Shown piece by piece: positions 17,065 to 25,258 of a stretch of DNA of 39,782 bases. A program made the position numbers and the translations under genes. Within the stretch, counting starts at the first letter, position 1. Every line of letters starts with the position of its first letter. The stretch spans positions 1 through 39,782 of the forward strand of contig JAYTXY010000106.1 of assembly GCA_043742705.1 (NCBI GenBank). The letters are read 5' to 3'. The DNA is from JAPLDA01 sp043742705 (lineage in GTDB: Bacteria; Bacteroidota; Bacteroidia; AKYH767-A; 2013-40CM-41-45). The notes below the pieces were generated by a model. That model was not told where the DNA came from. It saw nothing but the letters and a program-made list of their open reading frames with translations, and did no database searches.

Positions 17065-18555
17065 CTATTCCTTTACAAACCTCCTCACAATTTTTTCTTT
17101 CTCAGAAAAAAGTTCTAAAAAATAAACGCCTTGTAAAAGAGCAGATGTATTCACTTCGAGGTGCTCATTGTTTTTAATAAAGGAATAGTTTACAGTTTGC
17201 TCTTGTCCCAAAGCGTTGAACACTTTCACCTTTCTAAATTTTTGCTTCTCGTTTGAGGTTGCATACAAAATATGCGTTGTGGGATTTGGAAACAGATTGA
17301 TTTCTGGTTTTACAATATCATCAACATCTCGAAAATTCAATCGTAAGGTATCACACAAACTGCTTGTTGTATCTGCTCCGAGAAAATAGTTGGGGTAATT
17401 GGGAATAGTGAAATGATTATCCTGAGGCAAATGCAAACAGTGTTGACACACGTTGCAACCTAAACCAATACTATCCGGATTGTTGATCACGTGCAGATAA
17501 TCTGTCCCATTACCAGTGACAACATAAATCTTTCCATCGCTCATTAATTGAGTTAGATAAAAAGTTGTTTTCAGAAGTGGATGATGTGAATAAAATCCGT
17601 CATAAACTGCCACCGTAGCCTTAGAGGCCGGAATGTCAGCATCTGTCAAATCAAACTGGTATATGTAATTGGTGGATGAGAGGTACAGTACTTTTGAGTT
17701 GGGAGAAAAAGCCGACCCTGTTGTAAAAGCAGTATCATCAATTGCAACGTGAATACAATTACTAAAGATACCTGAGCAACGATCAAAATCCATAATGTCC
17801 AAATCATCCTCTCCATCATAGTTAGCGAACTTATTCCCATTTAATGAAAAAACATTTTGTCCAACTCCGCGGATCCGTAGCTTCCCAATTGCTTGAGTAT
17901 ATGGACCAGATATTCCATCGGGCGTAATTAAGTATTTTAAATAAGTGTCATCATCATAATCATATGCATACTCATGGCAGATCAACCACCAATCTCTACC
18001 ATTGGCATGCTTACATGCGGTTAATCCTCCAAAACTAAGAGGTTGATGCGCTAAAATATTATTTTTAGAAACCACACCACCCAAACCACCATCCAAGTTC
18101 ATATCAACAATGCTGTAATATAAATATAATGGAATATAACCTGCCGAATCGATTGTAATATGAAATAAATAATACTTGATTGAATCATCCGGAAATGGAA
18201 TTATAATGTCTGCTTGTGGAATAGACAATCCATCTTGGTTTTGATAGGTATAAGTACTTGGATTCAACCCGGAACCGTTCATCATGGTATCATTGTTTAC
18301 ATTGGCTATGTAGGCGCCATTAGTATAAAACAATAATTCGCTTTGCGGATTACTAATTAATGCGTTTGAATCCCAGAAACTCATTGGTCGAACTATTTGA
18401 GAAATGGAAGGTGAACCGCTTGTAAAATCAATTGTTGTTTTATTTATCGGAGTATTGTTCAGTGAACCCCCTAATATCCACAGATTACTCAACCCTTGTG
18501 GGAACGCGTTCACGCTTAAGAAGATAAAACCAACAAATAAGCTCGCCCTCATCAT
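17065..18555 (-). CDS. T9SS cargo protein, probable beta-propeller
   Basis: A 496-residue secreted protein with a signal peptide (about 1-18) and repeated beta-strand blocks typical of the propeller-like proteins that open LWILGG and mention SLNGNKFANYDG and ACKHANGRDWWLICHEY. It ends in a T9SS type A sorting domain (NLFPNPTTHILYATS ... GVYFLELFSEKEKIVRRFVKE). Many Bacteroidota carry such proteins and their ligands are unknown. No enzymatic motif is recognised. The start is at the first of two ATG codons (18555). It is convergent with maeB and downstream of anmK, but the hairpin at 18567 separates it from anmK. Confidence 0.82.
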   Translation of the reverse strand: MMRASLFVGFIFLSVNAFPQGLSNLWILGGSLNNTPINKTTIDFTSGSPSISQIVRPMSFWDSNALISNPQSELLFYTNGAYIANVNNDTMMNGSGLNPSTYTYQNQDGLSIPQADIIIPFPDDSIKYYLFHITIDSAGYIPLYLYYSIVDMNLDGGLGGVVSKNNILAHQPLSFGGLTACKHANGRDWWLICHEYAYDYDDDTYLKYLITPDGISGPYTQAIGKLRIRGVGQNVFSLNGNKFANYDGEDDLDIMDFDRCSGIFSNCIHVAIDDTAFTTGSAFSPNSKVLYLSSTNYIYQFDLTDADIPASKATVAVYDGFYSHHPLLKTTFYLTQLMSDGKIYVVTGNGTDYLHVINNPDSIGLGCNVCQHCLHLPQDNHFTIPNYPNYFLGADTTSSLCDTLRLNFRDVDDIVKPEINLFPNPTTHILYATSNEKQKFRKVKVFNALGQEQTVNYSFIKNNEHLEVNTSALLQGVYFLELFSEKEKIVRRFVKE

Positions 18556-18566
18556 ATTCTTGTGCT

Positions 18567-18585
18567 GTCAGGTGTTTCACCTGAC
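18567..18585. repeat. REP-like GC-rich hairpin
   Basis: A perfect stem GTCAGGTG (18567-18574) and CACCTGAC (18578-18585) with a TTT loop. It lies between anmK and the downstream T9SS cargo gene, 12 bases before that gene's ATG. It resembles dispersed palindromes in Bacteroidota genomes. There is no T-tract, so terminator function is uncertain. Confidence 0.7.
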
Positions 18586-18622
18586 GCTTCTCAGCTTGTT
18601 TCCAATGTTCAACTAAAAGAGA

Positions 18623-19714
18623 TCAGAGGTAAATCGCTCCTCCACAATTATCTCTACTCGCTCCGGTAACACTCTTTAAACAATTCACTTCATTCCTCCA
18701 ACGCAGAACACCGAGAAAAGCAAAGATCAATGCTTCTTTGAAGTTGATGATCTTTTTTTCAGGAATAATTACTTCCACTTTTAATAATTCTTTTATTCTT
18801 GAAACAAGAAATTTATTAAACGCTCCGCCACCTGTTGCAAGCAATCCTTTGTCAACTGCCAATTGCCGACTGTTAACTACCGACTGTTGCCGATTCACCA
18901 CTTCTGAAATTTGAACGGCAACATGCTCACAAAATGTCCGCAACTTATCTTCAACAGAAATTTCCGGTGAATGAATGTTGGAGAAAAAATCTCTGTCAAC
19001 ATCTTCTCTTCCCAATGATTTCGGTCCTGCTGCATGTGAACCGTAGTAGTCAATTGCATTTAGCTGTCTCAGCAACGCTTCATTCACTTTTCCCTGCTGC
19101 GCAAATTTTCCTCCTTCATCATATTCTTTATCGAGTTGTTCAGCAAGAGAATTTAAAACAATGTTGCATGGCGAAACATCAAAAGCAATTCGCTCACCTT
19201 CTTTGTCGAATGAAATGTTCGCAATTCCTCCGAGGTTGAGACAGAACTCATACTCTGTAAACAATAATTTATCTCCGATTGGAACCAGTGGAGCACCTTG
19301 TCCACCCAATGCTACATCTTTGCTTCTGAAATCGCAAACCACAGGTAATCCGCAGGCTGCGCTAAGTGCAGCACCATCACCAAGCTGAAATGTAAATCCA
19401 TTTTGCGGCTGATGAAAAATTGTGTGCCCATGAGAAGAAACAAAATCAGCGTTGATTCTATTTTTCACAACAAACTCCTTTACCAATCCGCCAAGAAAAC
19501 TTCCATACTCAGTGTGAGATTTTACAATCGTCAATGCATCTCTTGAATTAAGCGTTGACAATCCTTCTTTCCATTCCCTGGAATATGAAATAGTTTCTGC
19601 ACTCCTGATTTCAAACTTCCAACCTGAATCATCCTTCGAAAAATAACAATGCGCTAGGTCAACTCCATCGAGTGACGTTCCTGACATGATTCCGATGACA
19701 CTGTATTCTTTCAT
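18623..19714 (-). CDS. anmK: Anhydro-N-acetylmuramic acid kinase
   Basis: AnmK phosphorylates and opens 1,6-anhydro-N-acetylmuramic acid recovered from peptidoglycan, giving MurNAc 6-phosphate in the cytoplasm. Motifs: GIMSGTSLDGVD near the N-terminus (ATP site), GHTIFHQP, LNLGGIANIS and LLATGGGAFN in the second half. The length, 363 residues, is normal, but residues about 275-288 (QQSVVNSRQLAVD and neighbours) are encoded by six exact 7-base units at 18850-18891. This looks like a repeat inserted in frame in a loop before the GGG strand. The residues around it are conserved in type, so the enzyme is probably active. The gene follows the cox operon terminator. Confidence 0.93.
   Translation of the reverse strand: MKEYSVIGIMSGTSLDGVDLAHCYFSKDDSGWKFEIRSAETISYSREWKEGLSTLNSRDALTIVKSHTEYGSFLGGLVKEFVVKNRINADFVSSHGHTIFHQPQNGFTFQLGDGAALSAACGLPVVCDFRSKDVALGGQGAPLVPIGDKLLFTEYEFCLNLGGIANISFDKEGERIAFDVSPCNIVLNSLAEQLDKEYDEGGKFAQQGKVNEALLRQLNAIDYYGSHAAGPKSLGREDVDRDFFSNIHSPEISVEDKLRTFCEHVAVQISEVVNRQQSVVNSRQLAVDKGLLATGGGAFNKFLVSRIKELLKVEVIIPEKKIINFKEALIFAFLGVLRWRNEVNCLKSVTGASRDNCGGAIYL
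18850..18891. repeat. Six heptamers inside anmK
   Basis: Consecutive units on the plus strand: TGTCAAC, TGCCAAT, TGCCGAC, TGTTAAC, TACCGAC, TGTTGCC (pattern close to TGYYRAC). The total of 42 bases equals 14 codons, so the frame of anmK is kept. Confidence 0.9.
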
Positions 19715-19739
19715 AAGAGTTTAGAAAGGTATGAAAACA

Positions 19740-19770
19740 AAAATGTCTCCCGAAAATGAGGAGACATTTT
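19740..19770 (-). terminator. Intrinsic terminator of the ACIII-cytochrome oxidase operon
   Basis: A perfect 11-bp stem (19740-19750 with 19760-19770) and a 9-base loop, followed on the minus strand by a T-rich stretch. It starts 22 bases after the coxA stop and ends the operon before anmK. Confidence 0.88.
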
Positions 19771-19792
19771 TATTAGTTCATTCAAGCGAGCG

Positions 19793-21604
19793 TTAAACTT
19801 CGCCTGGCAAATTCGAATTCTTTGTTTCCGAATACGGAACCGTTTGCGGAATGAAATCATCATCGGATCCCGGTTTTCCATAATCATAAGCCCAGCGATG
19901 CACTTCAGGAATTTCTCCCGGCCAGTTACCATGAATATGCTCAACAGGTGCTGTCCACTCCAGTGTATTTGATTTCCATGGATTCTGTGATGCCACTTTT
20001 CCGCGGTACATGCTGTAGAAGAAATTGATCACGAAAATCAACTGAGCACATGCACCCATAATTGCAAACACGCTAATGAGTGAATTGATGTTGACGATTC
20101 CTTCAAATCCTTCGTAGGCAGTGTTCGCATAATATCTTCTTGGAACTCCAGCCAAACCGATGAAGTGCATCGGGAAGAACGTTCCATATACGGCAAGGAT
20201 GGTCAGCCAGAAATGAAGGTAGCCAAGCTTGCGATTCATCATTCTTCCGAACATACGCGGGAACCAATGATAGATTCCGGCAAACATTCCGAAGATGGCT
20301 GAACTTCCCATTACAATGTGAAAGTGAGCAACTACAAAATATGTATCGTGAATGTTGATGTCGAGTGCAGAATCTCCAAGAATAATTCCTGTCAATCCAC
20401 CGGAGATAAAGAATGAAACCAAACCGATGGCAAATAAAATTGCCGGAGAGAAAACAATGTTCGCCTTCCATAATGTTGCGAGGTAGTTAAATACTTTCAC
20501 AGCAGACGGAATCGCAACCAGCAAGGTTGTAAACACAAACACAGATCCGAGGAATGGATTCATTCCCGTGATGAACATATGATGTCCCCATACCACGAAA
20601 GAGAGGAATGCAATTACGAGCATGGAACCGATCATCGCTTTGTAACCGAAGATTGGCTTACGCGCCTGTGTCGAAATAATTTCTGAAGCCAAACCTAAAG
20701 CCGGCAACAATACAATGTACACTTCCGGGTGACCGAGGAACCAGAACAAGTGTTGAAAGAGAATCGGGCTTCCACCGGAATAATGCAGCGGTGCACCGTT
20801 GATGTAAATATCAGAGAGATAAAAACTAGTTCCGAAACTACGATCGAACAACAACAACAACGCTGCTGCAAACAACACCGGGAAAGAAAGAATACCAAGG
20901 ATTGCAGTAATCGTGAAAGCCCAGATCGTCAACGGAAGACGAGTCATGCTCATTCCTTTTGTGCGAAGGTTGATGACAGTCACCACATAGTTGATACCAC
21001 CAAGCAAAGCTGAACCGATGAACAACACCATACTTACCAACCACAACGTCATTCCCAATCCTGAACCGGGAATTGCTTGCGGCAATGCACTTAATGGTGG
21101 ATAAATTGTCCATCCACCCGAAGCAGGACCTGATTGTATAACAAGTGATGCAGACATTACTATACATGAAGCAAAGAAGAACCAGTATGACAACATATTC
21201 AGAAAACCTGAAGCCATGTCCCGCGCACCAACCTGTAATGGAATGAGCAGGTTACTGAATGTTCCTGACAAACCGCCCGTGAGTACAAAGAACACCATAA
21301 TGGTTCCATGTATAGTTACAAGAGCGAGGTAAAAATTCGGATCAAGCTTACCGCCCTTTCCCCAGTCTCCTATAATTTTTTCAAGGAAAGGGAGTTTGTG
21401 ATCGGGCCATCCAAGCTGAAGACGGAAAATCACTGACATAATCATCGCAAGCAAAGCCATGACAATTGCTGTCACCAGGAATTGCTTCGAGATCATTTTA
21501 TGATCCGTACTGAATACATACTTCGTCCAAAAGCTTTGGTGGTGATGATCATGGTGATCATGCGCTCCGTGAGCTTCTCCGTGACCGTGTGTATGATCTG
21601 ACAT
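19793..21604 (-). CDS. coxA: Cytochrome c oxidase subunit I (A1-type haem-copper oxidase)
   Basis: The catalytic subunit, which reduces O2 at the haem a3-CuB centre in the inner membrane and pumps protons. Visible ligands: the HGTIMVFF histidine for haem a, HPEVY with the His-Tyr pair and the D-channel glutamate (which marks A1 type), GHHMF for CuB, and DTYFVVAHFHIVMG for the two haems. About 12 membrane helices are present. I start at the ATG at 21604, giving 603 residues and a histidine-rich N-terminus (HTHGHGEAHGAHDHH and more). A longer in-frame start at 21673 would translate the repeat that precedes this ATG and is unlikely. The His-rich tail may bind metal; this is inferred. It is the last gene of the operon. 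Confidence 0.96.
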   Translation of the reverse strand: MSDHTHGHGEAHGAHDHHDHHHQSFWTKYVFSTDHKMISKQFLVTAIVMALLAMIMSVIFRLQLGWPDHKLPFLEKIIGDWGKGGKLDPNFYLALVTIHGTIMVFFVLTGGLSGTFSNLLIPLQVGARDMASGFLNMLSYWFFFASCIVMSASLVIQSGPASGGWTIYPPLSALPQAIPGSGLGMTLWLVSMVLFIGSALLGGINYVVTVINLRTKGMSMTRLPLTIWAFTITAILGILSFPVLFAAALLLLFDRSFGTSFYLSDIYINGAPLHYSGGSPILFQHLFWFLGHPEVYIVLLPALGLASEIISTQARKPIFGYKAMIGSMLVIAFLSFVVWGHHMFITGMNPFLGSVFVFTTLLVAIPSAVKVFNYLATLWKANIVFSPAILFAIGLVSFFISGGLTGIILGDSALDINIHDTYFVVAHFHIVMGSSAIFGMFAGIYHWFPRMFGRMMNRKLGYLHFWLTILAVYGTFFPMHFIGLAGVPRRYYANTAYEGFEGIVNINSLISVFAIMGACAQLIFVINFFYSMYRGKVASQNPWKSNTLEWTAPVEHIHGNWPGEIPEVHRWAYDYGKPGSDDDFIPQTVPYSETKNSNLPGEV

Positions 21605-21609
21605 GTGTA

Positions 21610-21630
21610 TTTTTGATTTTTGATTTTTGA
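21610..21630. repeat. Three heptamers in the coxA leader
   Basis: TTTTTGA occurs three times in a row (21610-21616, 21617-21623, 21624-21630), ending five bases upstream of the coxA ATG at 21604. It occupies the place of the ribosome-binding region. Confidence 0.9.
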
Positions 21631-21705
21631 TTTCAGTTGCTTTGCAGGAAAAAATCCTTCTCAAATCTATCATCTGTATTTAATAAACTTACTTTTTCTG
21701 TTTCC

Positions 21706-22719
21706 TTATTTCGCTGCTACAACTTTAACCGTATCTGTCGGAGTTGTTGCCGGTGCTGCCGGTTCAAAAACCAACGGCTGATCTTTGTACCATTTTTTGA
21801 AATCATCAGCAGACTCGATCACCACTTTCATGTGCATATTGTAGTGAGCAACTCCACAGATCTTATTACAAAGCAATACGTAATCAAATTTCGGATTCTT
21901 CGTAATGAGACGCATGCTATCTGTTGTAATCGTAGACGTCAACGATATTTGTGTGGTCATGCCGGGAACGCAGTTCATCTGGGCGCGCAAATGCGGGAAG
22001 TACGCACTGTGAATTACATCTCTTGAATGACAAATGAAAAGAATCGGTGTGTTAACAGGAATGTGAAGCTCTTTTGCAATCTTATCATCTTTCGCTAACG
22101 CATCTTTTGAATCAACACCCAAAATATTATCGTCAGTAATCATTTTGTAATTTGAAAAACCCAGATTATTATCAGCACCTGCATAGCGTGCCGTCCAGTC
22201 AAATTGCTTACCGTACAACTCAATGACCATGGCACCTTTTGGAGCAGGAGCAGTGATGTCATTCCACACTTTCAGACCATAGACAATCAACGCACCGAGA
22301 ACGATGGTTGGAATAATCGTCCAGACAAATTCAAGCGTATGATTCACAGGGTAGAAATATGCCTTCTCCCCCTTTTTATATTTGTATTTGTAGGCGAATC
22401 CAAAAAGAAGAATCTGTGTGATTATGAAAATCACAATGATCAGAAGGAAATTGATATTCAACAATTGATCTGTGACTACACCGTGTTTCGAAGCGGCAAC
22501 AGGAAGCAGATATTTTTTTGCATCGATGGTGAAGTAAGTCATTCCTGCAAGTCCTACGAAGAGGAAGACCATCATCATCCATGCATTGAATTTGTTGTCG
22601 CTGTCCGTGACATCTTCCTTATCACCACTCAGCACACCCACCAATTCCAGAATTCTCACCACTCTCACAATCGTAATGATGGCGAGAATGACAACTATCC
22701 AAACTAAAAGTGACATCAT
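21706..22719 (-). CDS. coxB: Cytochrome c oxidase subunit II (CuA subunit)
   Basis: A 337-residue subunit II that accepts electrons from cytochrome c or ACIII through a binuclear CuA centre. There are three hydrophobic segments (about 5-28, 45-65 and 88-109), then a periplasmic cupredoxin domain. CuA ligands are H237 in DVIHSAYFP, C284, C288, H292 and M295 in CNKICGVAHYNM. The usual glutamate of the CxExC motif is lysine here (K286); its backbone carbonyl can still serve CuA, but the side-chain Mg/Mn ligand is lost. I recall the same change in other Bacteroidota. There is no fused cytochrome c at the C-terminus, which ends in an Ala/Pro/Thr-rich tail. It lies between actF and coxA. Confidence 0.95.
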   Translation of the reverse strand: MMSLLVWIVVILAIITIVRVVRILELVGVLSGDKEDVTDSDNKFNAWMMMVFLFVGLAGMTYFTIDAKKYLLPVAASKHGVVTDQLLNINFLLIIVIFIITQILLFGFAYKYKYKKGEKAYFYPVNHTLEFVWTIIPTIVLGALIVYGLKVWNDITAPAPKGAMVIELYGKQFDWTARYAGADNNLGFSNYKMITDDNILGVDSKDALAKDDKIAKELHIPVNTPILFICHSRDVIHSAYFPHLRAQMNCVPGMTTQISLTSTITTDSMRLITKNPKFDYVLLCNKICGVAHYNMHMKVVIESADDFKKWYKDQPLVFEPAAPATTPTDTVKVVAAK

Positions 22720-22800
22720 TTTTTTATTGATTACAACGATGTAATTTGATCACACCGATTATTAATTAATTTTTTTCTGCTTTATTAATGAATGATAAAC

Positions 22801-22835
22801 TCAATCTTCATTATTCAATTTTTATTATTCAATAC
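22801..22835. repeat. Five heptamers between actF and coxB
   Basis: Consecutive units TCAATCT, TCATTAT, TCAATTT, TTATTAT, TCAATAC lie directly after the actF stop codon in the operon. Confidence 0.8.
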
Positions 22836-24019
22836 TAAATGTGATGATGCAATGTTTCCTGCAACATCGGGTGATTCTTCGCCACCAGCGGAGCTTTTGA
22901 CAGTTCACTCAGCGTTGACCAGATGAACAATCCAAGGTAACCGATCATGGTTCCGAATTCAATAAATCCAAGATGCCAGTATCTTCCAACTGTTCCGGGC
23001 ATCACCATCACAAACACATCAATCCAGTGACCAAGGAATATGATTATACCGCCCACCCACAGAATAATAACCTGTCTTTTTGCATCGCGTGTCATCAGCA
23101 CCAGGAAAGGAGCGATGAAGTTGATCAGGAAATTTCCGATCCACATCGTTCTGTAATTCTCCCAACGAACCTTGAAATAAACCACTTCCTCCGGAAGATT
23201 CGCATACCAGATCAACATGAATTGTGAGAACCAGAGATACGTCCAGAAGATAGAGAAGGCAAACATGAATTTACCGACATCGTGCAAATGGTTATCGTTC
23301 ACATGCTGCATGTATCCTTTCATCTTCAGATATAGAATAAACATACACATCACGGCAAGTCCGCTTACAAACAAGCCGATGAATGTATACCATCCGAACA
23401 ATGTGGAAAACCAGTGTGAATCAATTGACATGAGAAAATCCCATGCTGACGTTGAAGAGGTCACCGCGAAGAGAACGAGAAAAGTTGCTCCGTACTTCAC
23501 ATTTTTTCTGAAGTGATCCAAACCTGCTCCATCAATATCAGACTTCAATGATTCCCGTCTCATAAGCATGGTGAAGCCAACCCAGATAACGAAATAAAGA
23601 ATCATTCGCACGCTGAAGAAAGGTATGTTCAGGAAACCATGTTTACCAACAAGGATGTGATCGTACTCAGGACTGTTGGGATCATAATATTGAGCATGTG
23701 TCCAGAAATACAAATGATCGTGACCTAAAAAGAAAATGAGAATCATTCCGATGGCACCGTACTTCATAAAACCACCCATCGCTTCAGGCACACGGAGAAT
23801 TCCTGTTGCCCAACCTGCTTGTGCCACGTATTGAAACGCAACGAAGAATGTTCCGCAAAGCCCGATGGCTGTGAAGTAAAAATTATTCTGAAGTAATACT
23901 GCCCACGCACGTGTCGGGTCAGTCATGAATCCGGTAACAATGGCAATCACACCGATCGCCATCATGATCATCGGAATCGTTTTATTACTTTTTGTGAGCG
24001 TGTAATTCGTATCCATCAT
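22835..24019 (-). CDS. actF: Alternative complex III subunit ActF (NrfD-like membrane subunit)
   Basis: A 394-residue inner-membrane protein with about ten helices. It is recognised as the second NrfD/PsrC-type quinol subunit of ACIII from its position after actE and from segments such as WGWATGILRVPEAMGGF-like (here AGWATGILRVPEAMGGF) and LNIPFFSVRMILYFVIW. ACIII oxidises menaquinol and passes electrons to cytochrome c or directly to the oxidase. ActF is the smaller of the two quinol-side membrane subunits. It starts 9 bases after the actE stop, which suggests tight coupling. Confidence 0.92.
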   Translation of the reverse strand: MMDTNYTLTKSNKTIPMIMMAIGVIAIVTGFMTDPTRAWAVLLQNNFYFTAIGLCGTFFVAFQYVAQAGWATGILRVPEAMGGFMKYGAIGMILIFFLGHDHLYFWTHAQYYDPNSPEYDHILVGKHGFLNIPFFSVRMILYFVIWVGFTMLMRRESLKSDIDGAGLDHFRKNVKYGATFLVLFAVTSSTSAWDFLMSIDSHWFSTLFGWYTFIGLFVSGLAVMCMFILYLKMKGYMQHVNDNHLHDVGKFMFAFSIFWTYLWFSQFMLIWYANLPEEVVYFKVRWENYRTMWIGNFLINFIAPFLVLMTRDAKRQVIILWVGGIIIFLGHWIDVFVMVMPGTVGRYWHLGFIEFGTMIGYLGLFIWSTLSELSKAPLVAKNHPMLQETLHHHI

Positions 24020-24028
24020 ACCTGTTTC

Positions 24029-24697
24029 TTACGATTTCTTTGAATTCTTTTTCGTGGTCACTTCAGCCATTTTTGTTTTCGCTGTATCAGCTGCCATTGT
24101 TCCTCCAACATGTTGCATAGTCTGAACATACATGATAATCTTCCAGCGCTGCGATGCAGAAAGCTGCGATGCATGTTGTCCCATCATGTTTTTACCAAAC
24201 TGCGTGGTGTGAAACATTTTTCCTTCCGGAAGATCTTTCAACTGGTCGGAATTGTAAGCCGGAGGTTTCGGTCCGTTGTGCTGCGCAACCAACCCGTCCC
24301 CCATTCCTTTTGCACCGTGACAATGCGTGCAGTAATTCTCATACAACCGCTTTCCTTCGGTCATGTTCACTTCCGTTTTCTCCAGCGGATTGTGTAATTC
24401 TTTTCCTGCTGCTTCGTATCCATCCTGTGTGTTTGCAAAGGCATACGGCATGCGGTCGAGATCAGAGTAAATGGCGTTGCCGCGGGCAACCGTTCCTGCA
24501 ACAGGCTGACGATTCGAACTGCTGTCAGCAAACAACGGGTTTGCTGAATTGGTTTCGTAATCCGGAGAACGATACATGTCAGGCATGTATTCATAGCCGG
24601 GTTTCTTAGGATCATCGTTGGTACATGAATTCAGAAACAAGACGCAAGAGCCGAGAATCAAGAAACCACTGATTAATATGATTTTATTTTTCTTCAT
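24029..24697 (-). CDS. actE: Alternative complex III subunit ActE (monohaem cytochrome c lipoprotein)
   Basis: A 222-residue predicted lipoprotein (lipobox LNSC, Cys25, or an earlier Cys18) with one haem c site, CTHCH (C123, C126, H127), and a likely Met ligand in GQHASQLSASQ-proximal sequence (KNMMGQHAS). It fits the ActE cytochrome, which relays electrons inside ACIII on the periplasmic side. It begins just after a stretch of 7-base repeats that separates it from actD. The charged tail (KTKMAEVTTKKNSKKS) is typical of low-complexity C-termini. Confidence 0.92.
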   Translation of the reverse strand: MKKNKIILISGFLILGSCVLFLNSCTNDDPKKPGYEYMPDMYRSPDYETNSANPLFADSSSNRQPVAGTVARGNAIYSDLDRMPYAFANTQDGYEAAGKELHNPLEKTEVNMTEGKRLYENYCTHCHGAKGMGDGLVAQHNGPKPPAYNSDQLKDLPEGKMFHTTQFGKNMMGQHASQLSASQRWKIIMYVQTMQHVGGTMAADTAKTKMAEVTTKKNSKKS

Positions 24698-24723
24698 TAT
24701 TCAATATTCAGTTTTCAATAATC
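24696..24723. repeat. Four heptamers between actD and actE
   Basis: Consecutive units ATTATTC, AATATTC, AGTTTTC, AATAATC span the whole gap between the actE ATG (24697) and the actD stop (24722-24724). Confidence 0.8.
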
Positions 24724-25258
24724 AATTTCTAACCTGCTGCGACTTAAGCAATACTTCCGAAGCGCCAACTGCTTTCAACCTACTCACGGCTTCATCCATT
24801 TTACTTTCATTCATCACATCCACATGCAACACAAATTTGTCATCCGTAATGCGGTGATGAGGAATCGGAGCTGTTACTCCCGGCAGAATTTTACTTCTCA
24901 ACAAGTACGTAATCACCATTCCGTGAGCCGCACAGAAAACCGTGGACTCGAAGGTTACAGGAATAAATGCGGGAAGGTTCATATAAAACATGAAGTTTGG
25001 TTTACCACCGATGTTGATGTGCCAGTCGTGAACCATCATGTACCAGGTCATCCACAATGCAAGCGTGGTGCCCGTCATACCCAATAAAAACGAAACTATT
25101 GAAATACGTGTTCTTGGAATTCCCAACAACTTGTCAACTCCGTGAATAGGAAACGGACTTTGAACATCTTTCAGCTCAATGCCTTTTTCTCTCAGCAAAG
25201 GAATCGCCTGCAACAATATTTCTTCGTCATCGAAGACGCCATAAATTCTTTTTGCCAT
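24722..25258 (-). CDS. actD: Alternative complex III subunit ActD (DUF3341)
   Basis: A 178-residue protein with a soluble N-terminal part (YGVFDDEEILLQAIPLLREKG) and two central membrane segments separated by a short periplasmic loop. This is the build of ActD, DUF3341 family. The role is structural in ACIII as far as is known. Its ATG overlaps the actC stop by one base (TAATG), so translation is probably coupled. The motif SPFPIHGVDKLLGI is characteristic of the family. Confidence 0.93.
   Translation of the reverse strand: MAKRIYGVFDDEEILLQAIPLLREKGIELKDVQSPFPIHGVDKLLGIPRTRISIVSFLLGMTGTTLALWMTWYMMVHDWHINIGGKPNFMFYMNLPAFIPVTFESTVFCAAHGMVITYLLRSKILPGVTAPIPHHRITDDKFVLHVDVMNESKMDEAVSRLKAVGASEVLLKSQQVRN

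Noticed and set aside
22204..22707. Long opposite-strand reading frame over coxB (167 codons)
   Set aside because: It lies wholly inside coxB, shows no recognisable protein features, and coxB itself is certain.
24154..24609. Opposite-strand reading frame over actE (151 codons)
   Set aside because: It is a shadow of actE with no signal peptide, domain or upstream signals.
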